Source of the DNA: Fusarium oxysporum f. sp. lycopersici 4287
Lineage: Eukaryota > Ascomycota > Sordariomycetes > Hypocreales > Nectriaceae
DNA: 64,000 bases
Assembly (NCBI RefSeq): GCF_000149955.1
Contig: NC_030992.1
Span: 576,506-640,505 of the forward strand
Reading direction: 5' to 3'
In this document: positions 1 through 12,951 of the stretch, one piece after another
Position numbering within the stretch: the stretch's first letter is position 1
Layout of the letters: each line of letters begins with the position of its first letter
Program-made: the position numbers and the translations under genes
Notes under the pieces: model-generated
Database searches by the model: none
What the model saw: the letters and a program-made list of their open reading frames with translations, nothing else
What the model was told of the DNA's origin: nothing

Positions 1-1979
1 TTTCGGAGATGCCTCTGCACCAAGTATATTTCTGGTGTTGAACGATCGGAAGAATGGAGATACACTGCAGGTGCTGCAACAGTGACAGCAACACAGCTGT
101 ATAGCCTCTGCTCTCTTACTGCGTTCTTTCATCTGCTGTATACTCAGCTATCTCAGTATACTTCTGTCAAGACTGAAGCCCTCTGTATCTGCTGTTCTGT
201 TGTCTGTAGTCGCCACCCCCGGCCCAAACCTCGGCGTGTACTATCCCTATTTTAGAAGGTTGCTGGAACGTTTGAAAAGCTCAAGTTCGTCTTCTCCACT
301 GACGTAGTCTCCACAAACGGAGAAGCCGCTCGTTATTGGCATAGCTCGGGGGACCCTTTGCCCACCACTTGCTCACTCATTGGCCAATAGGACTCGATTT
401 CTTGATTCATTGGGGAACTTGTGTAGCTTGGCTCTCGGTCACCATTTGGATCTCGTTCCCCGGGCCATATCTGATACAGACTGGTCCTATCTATTCCTTA
501 CCTTATTCTGACACAAGATAGATAAGAAAGAGTGCTGATATCTGTGTGAATGTCTGGACCTGACGAGTGAAGCAAGACCAAGCCTGTTTCTTGACTGAAT
601 CTCCGATACCTCTCCACTTGATCAAGAAAAGCCACACCCGTTCTTTAATCCAAATTCAGTTTTTTTACTTTTCACCCCGAAATGGGACTATCACTCTTTA
701 GGTAGGTCATTCTGTTCTTGGTGGCTTACAGCTTCAAAGAGCCTCGTTATGTAACAACAACAACCACTCATCTCCCCCAGCACCTCCTCCAGTAAACTAA
801 CCCCCAGCTTGTCTTGCTTGCCCAGACCAGACCTTGAGCTTATCGACATGCATCGACAGGGATTCTGATAGCCTACTTCCCCAGCTTCAGCTAACGGGCC
901 CCCCTCCCTCCCCTTCACACCATCTTTCTTCTTCCGAGGCTGGGGCTGGGCTATTATCTGCAAATAATAGCACGGCACGCACAGTCGCACACACACATGT
1001 CAGCTTGGGTAAAGAGATAGGCATGGATATTTTATTCGTCTCCTTCCGTGAAAGATATAGTCGTTTTGGATGTCACAGTGATTGTCGGCCATCTCCGTTG
1101 ATTCTCGGTCTGGCCCGCCCGTCAGACTCTATCAAGACGACCGTTGTCTTGGGTTTGCTTGACACACTTCCCCTCAATTTCGAGAGTGCATGCATTGTTA
1201 ATCTGGATCTAATTCATCTTCGTTAATCTGCTAATCGCTTCTCTCGTGGACTCCATCCATCACATGTCTCTTTTGTCCTTGCCATATATGGCATCTCCCT
1301 ATCTCCTCTCCTCTTCTCTTCACATCCCAACTTTGCCGAGTTGCCTTCGCATGTGAGATCACGATGACCTCTTTTTGACTTTGTCTACACTGATAACAGC
1401 TTATCCCACTCTTCCTCCCGAGTGTCGCGCCAACGTTGGCTACACCGGTTCATCACAACAAGCGTTCATGTCCATATCGCCGCAACCTCTCCACGATATC
1501 GTCTCTTTCGCGTCTGCATCCGATTCATCGTCCCAGCCCCATCTGTCTCCGGCCGTAAGCCATTACTAAGCGGCACAGCCGAGCGAGAGCGACGGCCCGG
1601 CCTCAATGACGGTTATCTCGGTCGTCACGGGGGTTCGTGTAAATAAGCTTGATATGTCGCGTCGGGCCAGGCCGTGTACCTCACGGGGACATTCGCGTCT
1701 CGGCTCAGTATCTACTCCATGCGCCGTGTTAACGATGAAATGCGAGTGACTGAGACAGACTTCTCTGGTCTCTGTCTCGACAGGTGTCAATTCCAAGTCG
1801 TTGTGAAGTCGGGCATATCGCCATTGATTGGACCTGTTCAGGTATTCGATTGGTCACTATTGTAGATGTCGCAATGCTTCATTCGTGTACCTCGTGTTCT
1901 GATTAAATACGATCTAGCAATACTCCAAACTCCATCGTACTACTGCCTATTACAACGGCCCTCATACAGTATCCTCCTT
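1..1979. other. non-coding flank downstream of VPS13
   Basis: No convincing gene is seen on either strand. The short open frames here (for example 834-1226) have no domain-like composition and overlap one another in several frames. The stretch lies past the stop codon of the minus-strand VPS13 gene, so its right end should contain the VPS13 3' UTR and polyadenylation site. The left part is rich in pyrimidine tracts, as in fungal promoters, and may belong to a gene beyond the left edge. That assignment is inference only. Confidence 0.5.
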
Positions 1980-4900
1980 TTACTCTCCACTTCTAAACCT
2001 CCTATTAAACTCTTCAACCGCAACCCCAATCATCTTGTACAAGAACCCCCTCTCACTGCCTTCACCGATAGGAATAAACGGCCCATTAGCTCCTCCTCTC
2101 AATGCCAAGCTCACACCCGTCCGCTCCTTTGCGATAGTCTGAACATCCTTCAGAGGAACGTCCCACTCGCTTGTCAGACGTCGCGATCGGATCAACAAGA
2201 TCCGAGCATATGTCACCATGACGACCATATCTTCCTTGGGTAGCTCAAGATGTCCAATGTACTGCTCGTCAAAGTATCGCCCGTTGTCAACTTGCTTCAG
2301 CCAGTATTGACCGAGAGCTTCCCGCGGGTTGTAAGGGCGCACGATGCCATCTTGTGGAATGTATCGTGGATATCGTGTGCGATCCAATTCTTGACCGTCA
2401 AACACTGTGGTAGTGTTGCGAATACCTTCACTGACATTGCTTGCCATGTCAAGCACACCAACCGCCGGCTTGGTAGCCAGTCCAATCATGCCCTTGCCGA
2501 CACCCTTGAAGAAGCCTAGAGCACCCTCCTGTTCGGCGCCCTCCAGAGGTTTGCGTGCAAGACCGCCAACGCCTGATGCAACACTTGTGATAAAGCTGTT
2601 CGCGCCAGCAGTCACACCGTACAAGGCGTGCTTCGGCCTGTTGCGAGCCCTTGTGATACGACGACGATCCTGGAATTGTTTGTCCAGTGACGCCGCTGCA
2701 AGTCCCTTACTGAGACTGCCTGTAAACTTGGAGAAACTGTCACTGAATCCGAACACCGTCTTCTTGGCAAACGAAGCGGCGCCCTTGGCGATGCCCAGAC
2801 CAAACTCTTCTGGTTTATCCGACAAGATCAAGCCCTGATACGGTTCGTAAAACACATCTGTCACACCCGACGAGATGCTGTTGAACAGACCCACAGGGTT
2901 TCCGAGGAAGTCGGCAGATCCCAGAATCTTGTGGATCTGATACATGACCTCCTGACTATAGTGGCTGGAGAAGTTCTGAATAAGTACCGCTGTGGTCACT
3001 CTCACGTTGTCGAGGATAAGCGCATTGAACCGAAGTGGTGCATCGTTGACGTTTCCAACAGCCATGGTCATGACGTTGAGGAAGAACATGATGGGGTTGC
3101 GCGATGATGTCTTGTCCTCAGCATTGACACGTTCTGTACGCATGAAACTCAAGTTAAGCTGCATGGGCTGGATGTTGAGAACCTCAAAGTAGATATCTTG
3201 ACCAGCTGGTTGGCCTGATGGCTCAGGAATGTCAAGATCCTCGTCGCACAGCTTCCCAGAATCGTCAACCTCTGTCCAGCTGGCGCCAGGCACATTTGTG
3301 AAGTCAAGAAGAGCAAACACAAAGTCCTCATCCAGATCAATTGTCATTTCCTGCAGCAGAATGGTCGCATACTTGACGTACAGCACACCATACGAATCAT
3401 CCTTGACACGGCTGACCATGGCGTGCAGCGATGGATGAGCCTCTACCTCCTGCGCCTTCTTAGGCACAACACTGGGGTAGAGGACCATAGGGAAAATGCC
3501 ACCGTACAATTGATTGTCGATCTGGATCCACTTGATAGCCATTGAGATTGTCTGGATCAGAGGCGAATCGCTGTACCGCAACTGGACATCACGGAAAGTC
3601 AAGTAGGCAAGTTCTTTCATCTGAGCGTTGACCAAGGAGACACCAATACCAGCCAGCTTGAGCTGCGCGCGGAATGTAGCACCTGTATCTTGATCCTTGA
3701 CCTCAAAAGCCTCGGGGCCGGTGTTGGTCCTAGCCAATGCCTTGGGCTTGTACATGCTCTTGCTGGCACGGAAGTTGCTGAGAATCAGTGTCTGCTTTGG
3801 TCCATCGGCAGCAACGTTGATGTCGACAATCTTAGGAGCTCCAGAAGAAGTATGGAACTTCATCGGAATCTGATTACCGATCTCGGCCAGCTTGACATGC
3901 CTTTCCTTGCCATTTGCAGCGATGATGATCTCTCGGAACTTGGCAGCAGGGAAATCCCAAGCGTATGGCATGATGCTGCGAGGCGGAAGGCGATATCTTA
4001 TCAGTCGCCATCCACTGCGGTCTTCGTCCCCATCTTCGTCAACATTGGGATTGGCTTGCCAGAACATGAACTCAACATCACTCTCGTTGCGCATCGAGTA
4101 TGGCCAATTCTTCTTCTCCATGCTGAGATTCAAGAAGACTGTAGAGTTCTCCATCAGAACCTCGACCTTGACGAGGTTCTGTCGCTGCCCAGCCTTGGCG
4201 ATCTTGACATAAGTTGTGCCAATGTCCGCAATGTTGAATGGAGATGTCCATTGGTTGTTGACACCAGGATAACAGAGACACAACTGCTTGACCTTGGATT
4301 TTTGCATGAAGTGTAGCGGCTGCAAAGCACCATCACTAAGAGTGAGATAGCCAGAGGAGCTGGATTCTCGAACAAGAATCTCTCCATCCATCTTATTGTG
4401 TAGAACAAATCGAGGAGCAATCGTAACAACCTTGGTGAGCTTGTACTTGCCTTCACCTGACTCAACAGTAACACCCACGTGGATCTCCTTATCCTTAGTC
4501 GCTGAGTTCAACACAACCTCAGTGGTACTGCCGATAGCATCGAAACTTTGAGGCTTGCTCCATTCCGAGTCGGCAATCTTGAGAAGGGCTCGGTTGCGGT
4601 GATCATCATTTCCATAAGAGAACATGAAGGGAAGAGCCTTGGGACGCTCTCGATCAGATGTATCCATGAGAGGGAATTGGCCCGCTGCTGGCTTGGCCTG
4701 TTGCAGGAAGCTCTTGGCGCGGACTTGAACATCAACGCCAGTCTTGTTCAACACAACATAGGGGCTGAAGACTGTGATCTTGGAAGCACCTCCACTGTTG
4801 GGGATCTTGAAATGATGCAGTGAGAGATGTAGCGGCAATCCCTTGTCATCCTTGACAACAAGTTTATACTCTTTGCGGAACTCTTCATTCGTGCCTGAGT

Positions 4901-7900
4901 TGATGATTGCGAAATCGCTTGCCTTGAACACCGTATCTTGCATGTCGACGCTGAGGAGCAGAAGGTGTGAAAGCTCAACAACGTGGACGGGGCTGACACC
5001 TCCCTTTCGCAAGAAGTTGGTCCAATCTTTCTTGGTATTCTTATCATATATGCGATACTTGAAGTCGTATGGCAGCAGGTTCTCAAGCGTGACTGGCGCC
5101 GAGAGCTTGACCTTCATGTATGGGTAATGTCTGTAGTTATTAGTATCATTACATGTAGCGAGGGCAGCAAGCTTACTTGGTCAATGGGTTGCCCTTGTCA
5201 AAACGGGCATGGACCTGGAAGTAGAACGGATCGCCATTCTCTCCCTTACACACCACCTGCTTGGTAGGCCTCTTGAGCATGTCTCTCCAGAACAGATGGT
5301 CGGTACTCCACTGATACCCGAAACCGCCATCAGGTCTCACAATCACTTGCTTCTCAAATACGGCACCCACAGGAGCGGGTCTGGCGTCACCAGGCGCAAT
5401 CTTTTCAATCTTGAGTAAATGTCCCTCCTGTACGTCAAATATTCCAAGCTCGACGGGGATTTGCGTGGCATTTTCCACAAGTAGTGGAGATCTGAAGGTC
5501 ACATACTTGATGTTGTCGGTTCCCAACTCGACTTCAACGCAGAGACGATGCAAGACATCGGCCTTGGGGCGAAGACCATATAGGTATTCTCCTTCTCGGT
5601 TGAGTCTCACGTTCTTAACAGGATCAAAACCACTGCCTTCCAACTGAATAGAGACGTAGTTCTGGTTCGACTCAGTGAGAAGGTTCTCACGCATCTTCTC
5701 CCAATGCTCAAAACTCCAGGGGGCTTCCTTGCCATCCTCCAAGCGGAGATTGATAGGCTCATCGCTGGTAGGACTCTTAGAGTGCACAACAACATCAAAT
5801 CCAGTGTAGTTTCTGATGCGGTACGGTGCTTCAACACCACGCGGCTTGTCCAGCACATCCTCTTCGGATGTAAGGAACTGGAATGACTTGGAAGCCAGAG
5901 CAATTGAAGCGGTGGTAATGGTAACATCGAAAACCTTCTTTGAAGCGACATCAACCGACAACAATCCTGAGATAGGGTCCTTAGCTACACCGAAGCCAAC
6001 TTGCCATGGCTCGAGAAGAGGTTCCCAGCTGGACTTGGCAAAGTTGTAGACATTGGAGTACAGGTCAATGGCAGTCTCAGCCTTGAGGTTCGACGACCAA
6101 TTCTCAGCTGAAGCAGTGAAGTTCTTGATGCCCAAGTCAAGGATTGGAAGTTCGTGTACGTCGCCAATTAGGACAACACGGATGCCGTCCACAGTTGCGG
6201 ACAACGTCTCGTAGTTCTTTTGAGCAATCTGCTCTGGAGTCTTGCCCTTGTTATCGGCATGAGTAATGGCGTGAGAGGTTGCTGTGACCTTGCTTCGTCC
6301 AGCGATGGTAGACTGGCCTCGTCCACTGGCAGATCGTTGCTTCATTCCAGCGTGGCGAAGTTCTCTTGCTTTCTGCTCAGCAGGAGTCTCCTTAACTTGT
6401 TTAGGCTCGTTGCCAGACAACTCGCTCGCTTTGCTAACAATCTGAAGAACAAGAAGAATATCGCGGAGTGACAGCCGCAAGACAAGTGGTTCAATATCCA
6501 CGTGGATGTCTGTAGCTTGAGGCTTGGAGCTATCCATGCTCAATTGGACCGAGAAGTCATCAATGATACGAAGACGAGACGTCTCGAATTTGTCCATTCT
6601 ACACAAGAACATGCCGATTTCGGAAATCTGGAAAGTCAAGGCATGCTGTTGCGAGAGAAGCATCTGTCGAATAGACAGGACAACCGCCTCGGAGCTTGAT
6701 GTCAAGGGATTGGCGATCAGAATCACTTGAGCGTCAACGAGATTGACGCGGAAAGCAATGCTCATTGCAGACTCCTTCTTCTCTTGCTTTTGAGTGACCT
6801 CTTCGCTCTGTCGTCGCGAGATTTGCGACCGAGGACGCGAGGCGTTACCAGCATAAGAGACTTGCATAGACTCGGTGTCGGATTCGTCGGGTGTCGTCTC
6901 AGCGATACTCTCGTCATCCATTGGGCTGCCTTCATCAACGGTCAACGCCTCCATGGCGAATTTCTGAATGGCAAAGAGGTAGTCAAGTGCAAAGATCACT
7001 CTTGGACTGTCGATAGTAGCCATGGCAATCAAGCTCTTTTCTTTGCCGCCCGACATGGTAACGCTAGCCATCAGTTGTTGCACGTCCTTGTTCATCGATG
7101 ACATGATACGACGGAACTTGTTGGTCTCGCGCGGCCGACTATCGTAGATTGTGAATGATCGGATAAGCAGCTCTGCCTCAAGTGAACCGTCGGAGAGCAT
7201 CCTTGTCTTGACCTTTGTGTCGTCGAGTGAGAATCGAGATAGACTGGACCTCGCAATGTCGTGCACAGGCTCATTCTCTGGCGCGTTGATCAGTTCAAGG
7301 CCAATGGTGTTGACGCGGAAGACGAGATCAAGTTTTGTCCATTCCTTGTCGATCGAACCAAGTTCAGGCCCAAGATCAATAAGACTCTGGTCTTCGCCAG
7401 CCTGCTCTTCACTGTTGACTGTGCGAGCGCGCTGTAGAGTACCCTCGTCAACTGCCTTGGCAGCCTCTTCTTCATTGTCGTTACCTTCGCCGGCAAATGC
7501 TGCAGGCACAGACTTAGAGATCTCTAGAAGGAACTTGACTTGGTACTGAGTGAGTCGCAGGTTGAAGTCAGACATCGTTCCTTCTATTTCGGTCTCTGGT
7601 CTCTTGACACCAGACTTGTGTTCAGCATATGTGATGTTGAATCCAAGATCGACATGGTCAATCATCTCGAGCTCCTCTGAATCATTGCCAGCGTAGTGGA
7701 AGTCGGAAGTGAGCTTGATGTTTCGAATACCAGCAGACAGCTTCATAGCAATATCTGAGTTCTCGCTGTCGTCCAGAGGGGTGAATTTGTTCTGAGCGTA
7801 GATCTCACCAAGGTAAGCAGTGACGACATCTCTTTCAGTCTGACCTGGCTGTTGCACTCGAGGGAACACAACGATAGGAGTGTTGACAACAACATCAAAC

Positions 7901-10900
7901 TTGAAGCGACTTGGGCTCTGTTGCAACTGATTGGCTTGGTTCATAGCAGCTTGGCGCGCAGCATTGTATAGAGCCTGCATCTTGCCAAATTTGACCAAGA
8001 AGTCAATAATCTTGCGGAATGGCTCCTCCACAAAATTCACCTTGACGGAACCAGCACGAAGGAAGACTGAGCTGTCATATCCAGGATAAGCCTTGGGATT
8101 GGAAGAGTCAAATGTTTCGTAGCGGAAGTCTGCCAAGTCATCGCCTTGAATGGTCACGAGCTTTCGCAAGTGTGAATCCTCTGAGACGCCGAGATTAACG
8201 TCGTCAACGAGCGAAAGATCACCAAGTCGAGCCGAGATACGCATAGTCTTGCCTCGTAGGAAGATGCCGGCGTCAGCCTTGTTGAAGGAGAGCGTGGCAA
8301 GCCGAATGCCATCATTATTGAGGATCAGCCTGATACTCTTCAGTCACTTGACACGATAGATCCTGTGTTGGAGTTACTGANNNNNNNNNNNNNNNNNNNN
8401 NNNNNNNNNNNNNNNNNNNNNNNNNNNNNNNNNNNNNNNNNNNNNNNNNNNNNNNNNNNNNNNNNNNNNNNNNNNNNNNNNNNNNNNNNNNNNNNNNNNN
8501 NNNNNNNNNNNNNNNNNNNNNNNNNNNNNNNNNNNNNNNNNNNNNNNNNNNNNNNNNNNNNNNNNNNNNNNNNNNNNNNNNNNNNNNNNNNNNNNNNNNN
8601 NNNNNNNNNNNNNNNNNNNNNNNNNNNNNNNNNNNNNNNNNNNNNNNNNNNNNNNNNNNNNNNNNNNNNNNNNNNNNNNNNNNNNNNNNNNNNNNNNNNN
8701 NNNNNNNNNNNNNNNNNNNNNNNNNNNNNNNNNNNNNNNNNNNNNNNNNNNNNNNNNNNNNNNNNNNNNNNNNNNNNNNNNNNNNNATGTCGAAGGGTCT
8801 GGTATAAAACTCCAAATCGAATCGCTCGGCCACCAATTCAACAAGCAATGCATCGGGCTTCTGTCCATCAGGGTCACTTCGGTAAAGTGAACCCTTGAGG
8901 GTATCAACCTTGAACTTGAACTCGAAGATACGTTGCTGAACTCGGAGTTGCTCAGCATCACCGCCATCCGGAGCATCCTCAAAGTCATCATCGTCTTCAT
9001 CCATATCATCAAGCACGACAGCGGTTTCCGATTGCATAAATGGGAAAGGTGTGGACTGCCTTCGCTCACGCTGAGACTTCCTTCGTGATCGGTTGGATGA
9101 GTTGCTCTTAAGACGGGGACGAGATGGCTCCTTGCGTTCCTCCAACCTTGGTGCAGGCCCGCCAAACTTGGGAATAGCCACATCAATAACCTTCATGAGA
9201 TTCTTATACTTGGTGTCAGAGACGGTGGCGTGAAGCATTGGCAGATGTCCTGAGACCTTGAACTTGGTCAAATTGGGAGCTTTTGGTAGGATGGAGGTCT
9301 CGACAATGAAGTCCACATTGATCCGCTCAACAACATGGAGATGAGCTTCATCTGTCTTCTCAACCAATTGAGCTTTGGTGTCCTCAACTGAGGGTCCGAT
9401 AAGGACTTGGGTCGACGTCAATTTGACAATAAACTTGTCATACATGACAGATTCGAGTCGCTTGAGATCTTCGTCGCTGTATGCCTGCTTTTGTTTCGAT
9501 TGAATCTCCTTCATTGTGCTTTGGTCAACCAGCTCACTGTTGACATGGATGTGACCAGCATCTACAATCAGACATGTAGAGTTCTCGGTGGTGATGCTGA
9601 CAGGCACAATGATCAGAGGTGCTTGGAGATCCAACTCAGCATTGATCGTCTTGTGCTCCTCCAAGGCGAACTCGAGACCCGCTCGAGTCTGCTCACGAAT
9701 ACTTTCAACGGTCGCACCAGCACTCTCCATGAGGGCGGTAATAGACTCCATGTGACGCTCAGGCGGCCTGAAGAAGTCGGCGATACCAACAACAAAGTTG
9801 GGGTTCCAGATAACCTCAAGAGGCTTCATCTTCCCGACAACGGCAATATCACCCTCGCGCTCAATGGGGTTCTGCTCAAACTCGAATTGGAAGAAGGGTT
9901 CTTCCTCTGGCTGCTCGAGTTCGGCCAACGACAGTCGCTTACGCTGCTTTTCAGTCGGTGCATCCTTGACTCGGACAATCTCAGGGTAGACTGAGTCTGG
10001 TGTTGTGCCATCGTTGACACGAAGGCCACCAAGGCTAACATTAGCAAGAACTGAATCCTTTCTCTGTAGCATCTTGGCTTTGAAGACATCAAAGTGCAGA
10101 CTGAGGAGGTCCGCTGCGTGATCGTGAGGGCTCTTCTTGAGTGTGAAGCTACCTGTGCTCAGGGACGTCTCGATGCACATCTTGATAGCCTCACGAGGAA
10201 CATCGACCTCATCAGCGATCGCGTTCTTCTCGTCCCAATCGATGGCCTCGTAGAGCTCTTGTCGTTGCTCCTCAGTCATCTGTGTGTTCTCTTCATTCTG
10301 TTCAATCTTTTCTTGAGGCTTGGAACCCCACACCCACGAGATCCAGCCTTGTTGTTGCTGTTGCTGTTGTTGTGGTTGGTTCTTGAGAGCTTCTGCATTC
10401 TCTTTCTTAAGCTGGTTGCGGGCCAAGGATCGCCAGAATCGCAGATCCTCGTATGTGAGCTTCCATTCGAGAGCATTGATCTCATCAGTTTCCTCAGCAG
10501 ACATCTGATGGCCTTGTTTTCTCTTCTTGAACAGCTCGATATATCGTTTTCGATCGTCTCGTCGCTCGCGGAAGTAGTCCCATGACCATTTGCGGTTGCG
10601 TTCGTGAATCTTTGATAACACAGCGTTACCCGCAAACTCGAGCCAAGCACGGGGATCTTCTTTGGGTCGGACGCCCTTTGGTTGCAGGCGTTTGTATTCT
10701 TGGTGTCGAAGGAAGTAATGGAACAAATCGACCATCATCAAAGCGTCTCGGTATTGGTCATCATCGAGAACAAGACCAATTTCCTCGAACAGTAAGTTGG
10801 CCTTGAACTTGGGTACCTTGATATCGCCCGACTTGTCGAGCTCGATCTTTGCTTGACCATTGACGGGCCTGAGGATGAACTGATGGTTTGCATTCTCTTG

Positions 10901-11662
10901 AGCGTCTTTTCCAATCATTTCTCTAAACTTCGCTACCATTTCATCATGTGGCATTAATTCCTCTGAGGAGGTTGAAGCTTCTCGCCCGGTCCCGAGAAGG
11001 GTTGAATCAGTATTCCAGTACACAGCCAGAGCACCCAAGGTAGCCAGCTTGTGGGTGACTGTGTTAGAGTCTTGGATGAAAGTAGGCTTCCACTGACCAT
11101 CGGTACTGACGGCACTGAACTCCTCGAGAGTAACACCGAGGGCGAATGGGTGCCCTGGCGCTGAGATGGAGTCTTCGTATCGAATGTGTATGTTCTTGAC
11201 CGTGACTTGCAAGTTGTCGACGATCTTTGTTACCAGACTTTGTGTAAAGCTCTGGCTCTTCTTCTGCTCCTCCTGACTTAAACCTTCCTGGTTCCTCTCC
11301 TTGAGCAACTCGGCACTGTCAAGCTTCTCCATCTTGAGGCGCTGTTTCCTGCGATCTTCCTCGTCCTGATCGTACTCAGCCTCTTCCTTCGGGCTGGCAA
11401 GAAGAAAGACATCCTGAATAAAGACCTTGACGGGTGCACCGCGCAGGTTTGACCAGGGAATGACGAGTGTCAGCTCGCCGAGGTGACCCTCCATAACATT
11501 TATGGGAAGCTTGAGCTGGTCGAGTGCCTCGCGGCGCAGCTCGAGGTTGCGGAGCTTAACATCGCCGGACCAGATACCGACTTTCAACTGGGCTGGGTCG
11601 AAGTTCTTGACATACATGCCCAGGAAGCGGTTAAGCAGGCCAGCGACGAGACCTTCGAGCAT
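1980..11662 (-). CDS. VPS13: VPS13 bridge-like lipid transfer protein (interrupted by assembly gap)
   Basis: This is the giant chorein-family protein that moves phospholipids between organelles at membrane contact sites. Visible coding parts, in gene order, are 11662-8787, 8337-5177 and 5130-1980. The intron at 5131-5176 has a GTAAGC donor and a phase that joins exactly. Another intron must end near 8338, because the frame just upstream of it contains a stop. The start MLEGLVAGLLNRFLGMYVKN is the classic Chorein_N end. A poly-Q run lies near residue 430. The exon 2/3 junction falls in the VAB (SHR-binding) region. The last third has the ATG2-like amphipathic C-terminal block and a PH-like end. 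About 3,060 residues are visible, plus whatever the 406 N hide, close to the 3,144 of yeast Vps13. The start is the first ATG before Chorein_N, and the stop is at 1980-1982. The identification is very secure; the exon structure across the gap is not known. Confidence 0.95.
8381..8786. other. assembly gap (406 N) inside VPS13
   Basis: An unbroken run of N. Coding sequence in frame with VPS13 enters it from the right (ending at 8787 with an incomplete codon). On the left, 8338-8380 reads as intron: the VPS13 frame has a TGA just before the likely acceptor GAAG at 8338-8341. The gap therefore hides the end of exon 1 and the 5' part of an intron. Its true length is uncertain. Confidence 0.95.
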
Positions 11663-12951
11663 TCTGGAGGTGTTGTGGCCGTAACCCGGGCCGGGGAAGG
11701 GAAGGTAGGGTTCGTGTTATTTGTTTTATCGAGGACTCATCCGTCGGCGTGTGGTTGTTGACACAGGTGCCATGCGAGGCTCGATCGGTGAAGCGATTGC
11801 TATCCTCGGGCGTGAACGTGAGGTATAGGACTTTGTAGAGCGGGGTTACACTCGAGGCAGTATCGTAAGTATTTCCCCTCAAAGTGTTGGGTGAAATAGA
11901 GGGGGAAAGCGGGATTCGGTGGATGAGGGTATTATTGATTGTGCCTCTCGAGTAACAAAGATGGACGAAACTCGGTGATGGAGGAGATATTGAAAAGGTG
12001 GGTTTCGTGTCGGGCTGTGAGTGAGTGACGCAGCTGGGCCCGGAGCAAAAGTGGGAAGCAGCGGTTTTGGGGAATGGTGTGGCGTGTATGACGATGCTGT
12101 CAGAGGTACTTGTTATTTGGCATTGATTCTGGTGGAGGAGCAAGTACCGAATTGGCTTTGGATTTGACAGTGGCTTTATTTTTTTACGTTCCAACGTGGT
12201 CGGGTACCTACCGTAGATTGTAGAAGCTGCTAACAGCTGGACCTAGCCCTGGAGCACATCAAAGCACAGGGCACTTTTGGTGGGGCATTTTGGAAGATCT
12301 TCTAAACAAGGACTTGGCAGAGTTGATCTGTTAAATATCATGACTCTTTTATCGATACCAACAATACGATAGAAGGTTTAGCTATCTGTGCATTCCCTCT
12401 TCTCATCATTGCCGATTTCGGTAGCTATTCTCACTTTCAAGGCTATTTCTGGTTGGTGTTTATATCAATGGCTGCCCACCCGAACGAAGTCTAGAGCTAT
12501 TCCACCAAAATACAACTCTCATGACGTCACGACATAGCTTCACGTCCATCGCGATGATGTAGGCGTGACAACAAAAACAGAACAAAATGGCACATCCATG
12601 AACGGCTTGGCCTCCTTTTCCGGGCCGGACGGGACTGTCTCTACGTGTGACAAGCAGAAATTATATTTCCCCAATTTCCAGTTCCAGGTGCAATTACTAA
12701 GGAAACTGTAACAAGCAAGCCATTACGTAGATAGCTCCAAGATCTTGGAATAACAGGAAGCTTCCATGATTGTGGTGTCTCCATTGAAACACCGATCCTC
12801 ATGGTATTTCAGTTTCAGCTGGCCTTCCATTCCAGACCTTTTTTACTCTTTTCTCCTTTCATACCTTTTCGGTTATCAGATGAAATCAGCTTGGTCTGGT
12901 TGCAGCAGTTACTCGCGTGCTTCTAATTGAACTCCATCTATAACATTGACA
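11663..12951. promoter_or_regulatory. divergent promoter region VPS13 / DUF3429 gene
   Basis: About 1.3 kb between two divergently oriented start codons. It should contain both promoters and 5' UTRs. No gene is seen inside. The open frame on the minus strand (11631-12194) has no protein-like features and runs into the VPS13 start. A perfect TGACGTCA palindrome lies at 12522-12529. Confidence 0.55.
12522..12529. promoter_or_regulatory. CRE-like TGACGTCA palindrome
   Basis: A perfect 8-base cyclic-AMP response element, the known target of ATF/CREB bZIP factors (Atf1/AtfA in fungi). It lies 423 bases before the ATG of the DUF3429 gene and 860 bases before that of VPS13. The sequence is certain; function at this place is inference, since an 8-mer can occur by chance. 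Confidence 0.35.

Noticed and set aside
3690..4316. 208-codon open frame on the plus strand
   Set aside because: Antisense to the last exon of VPS13; no protein family features.
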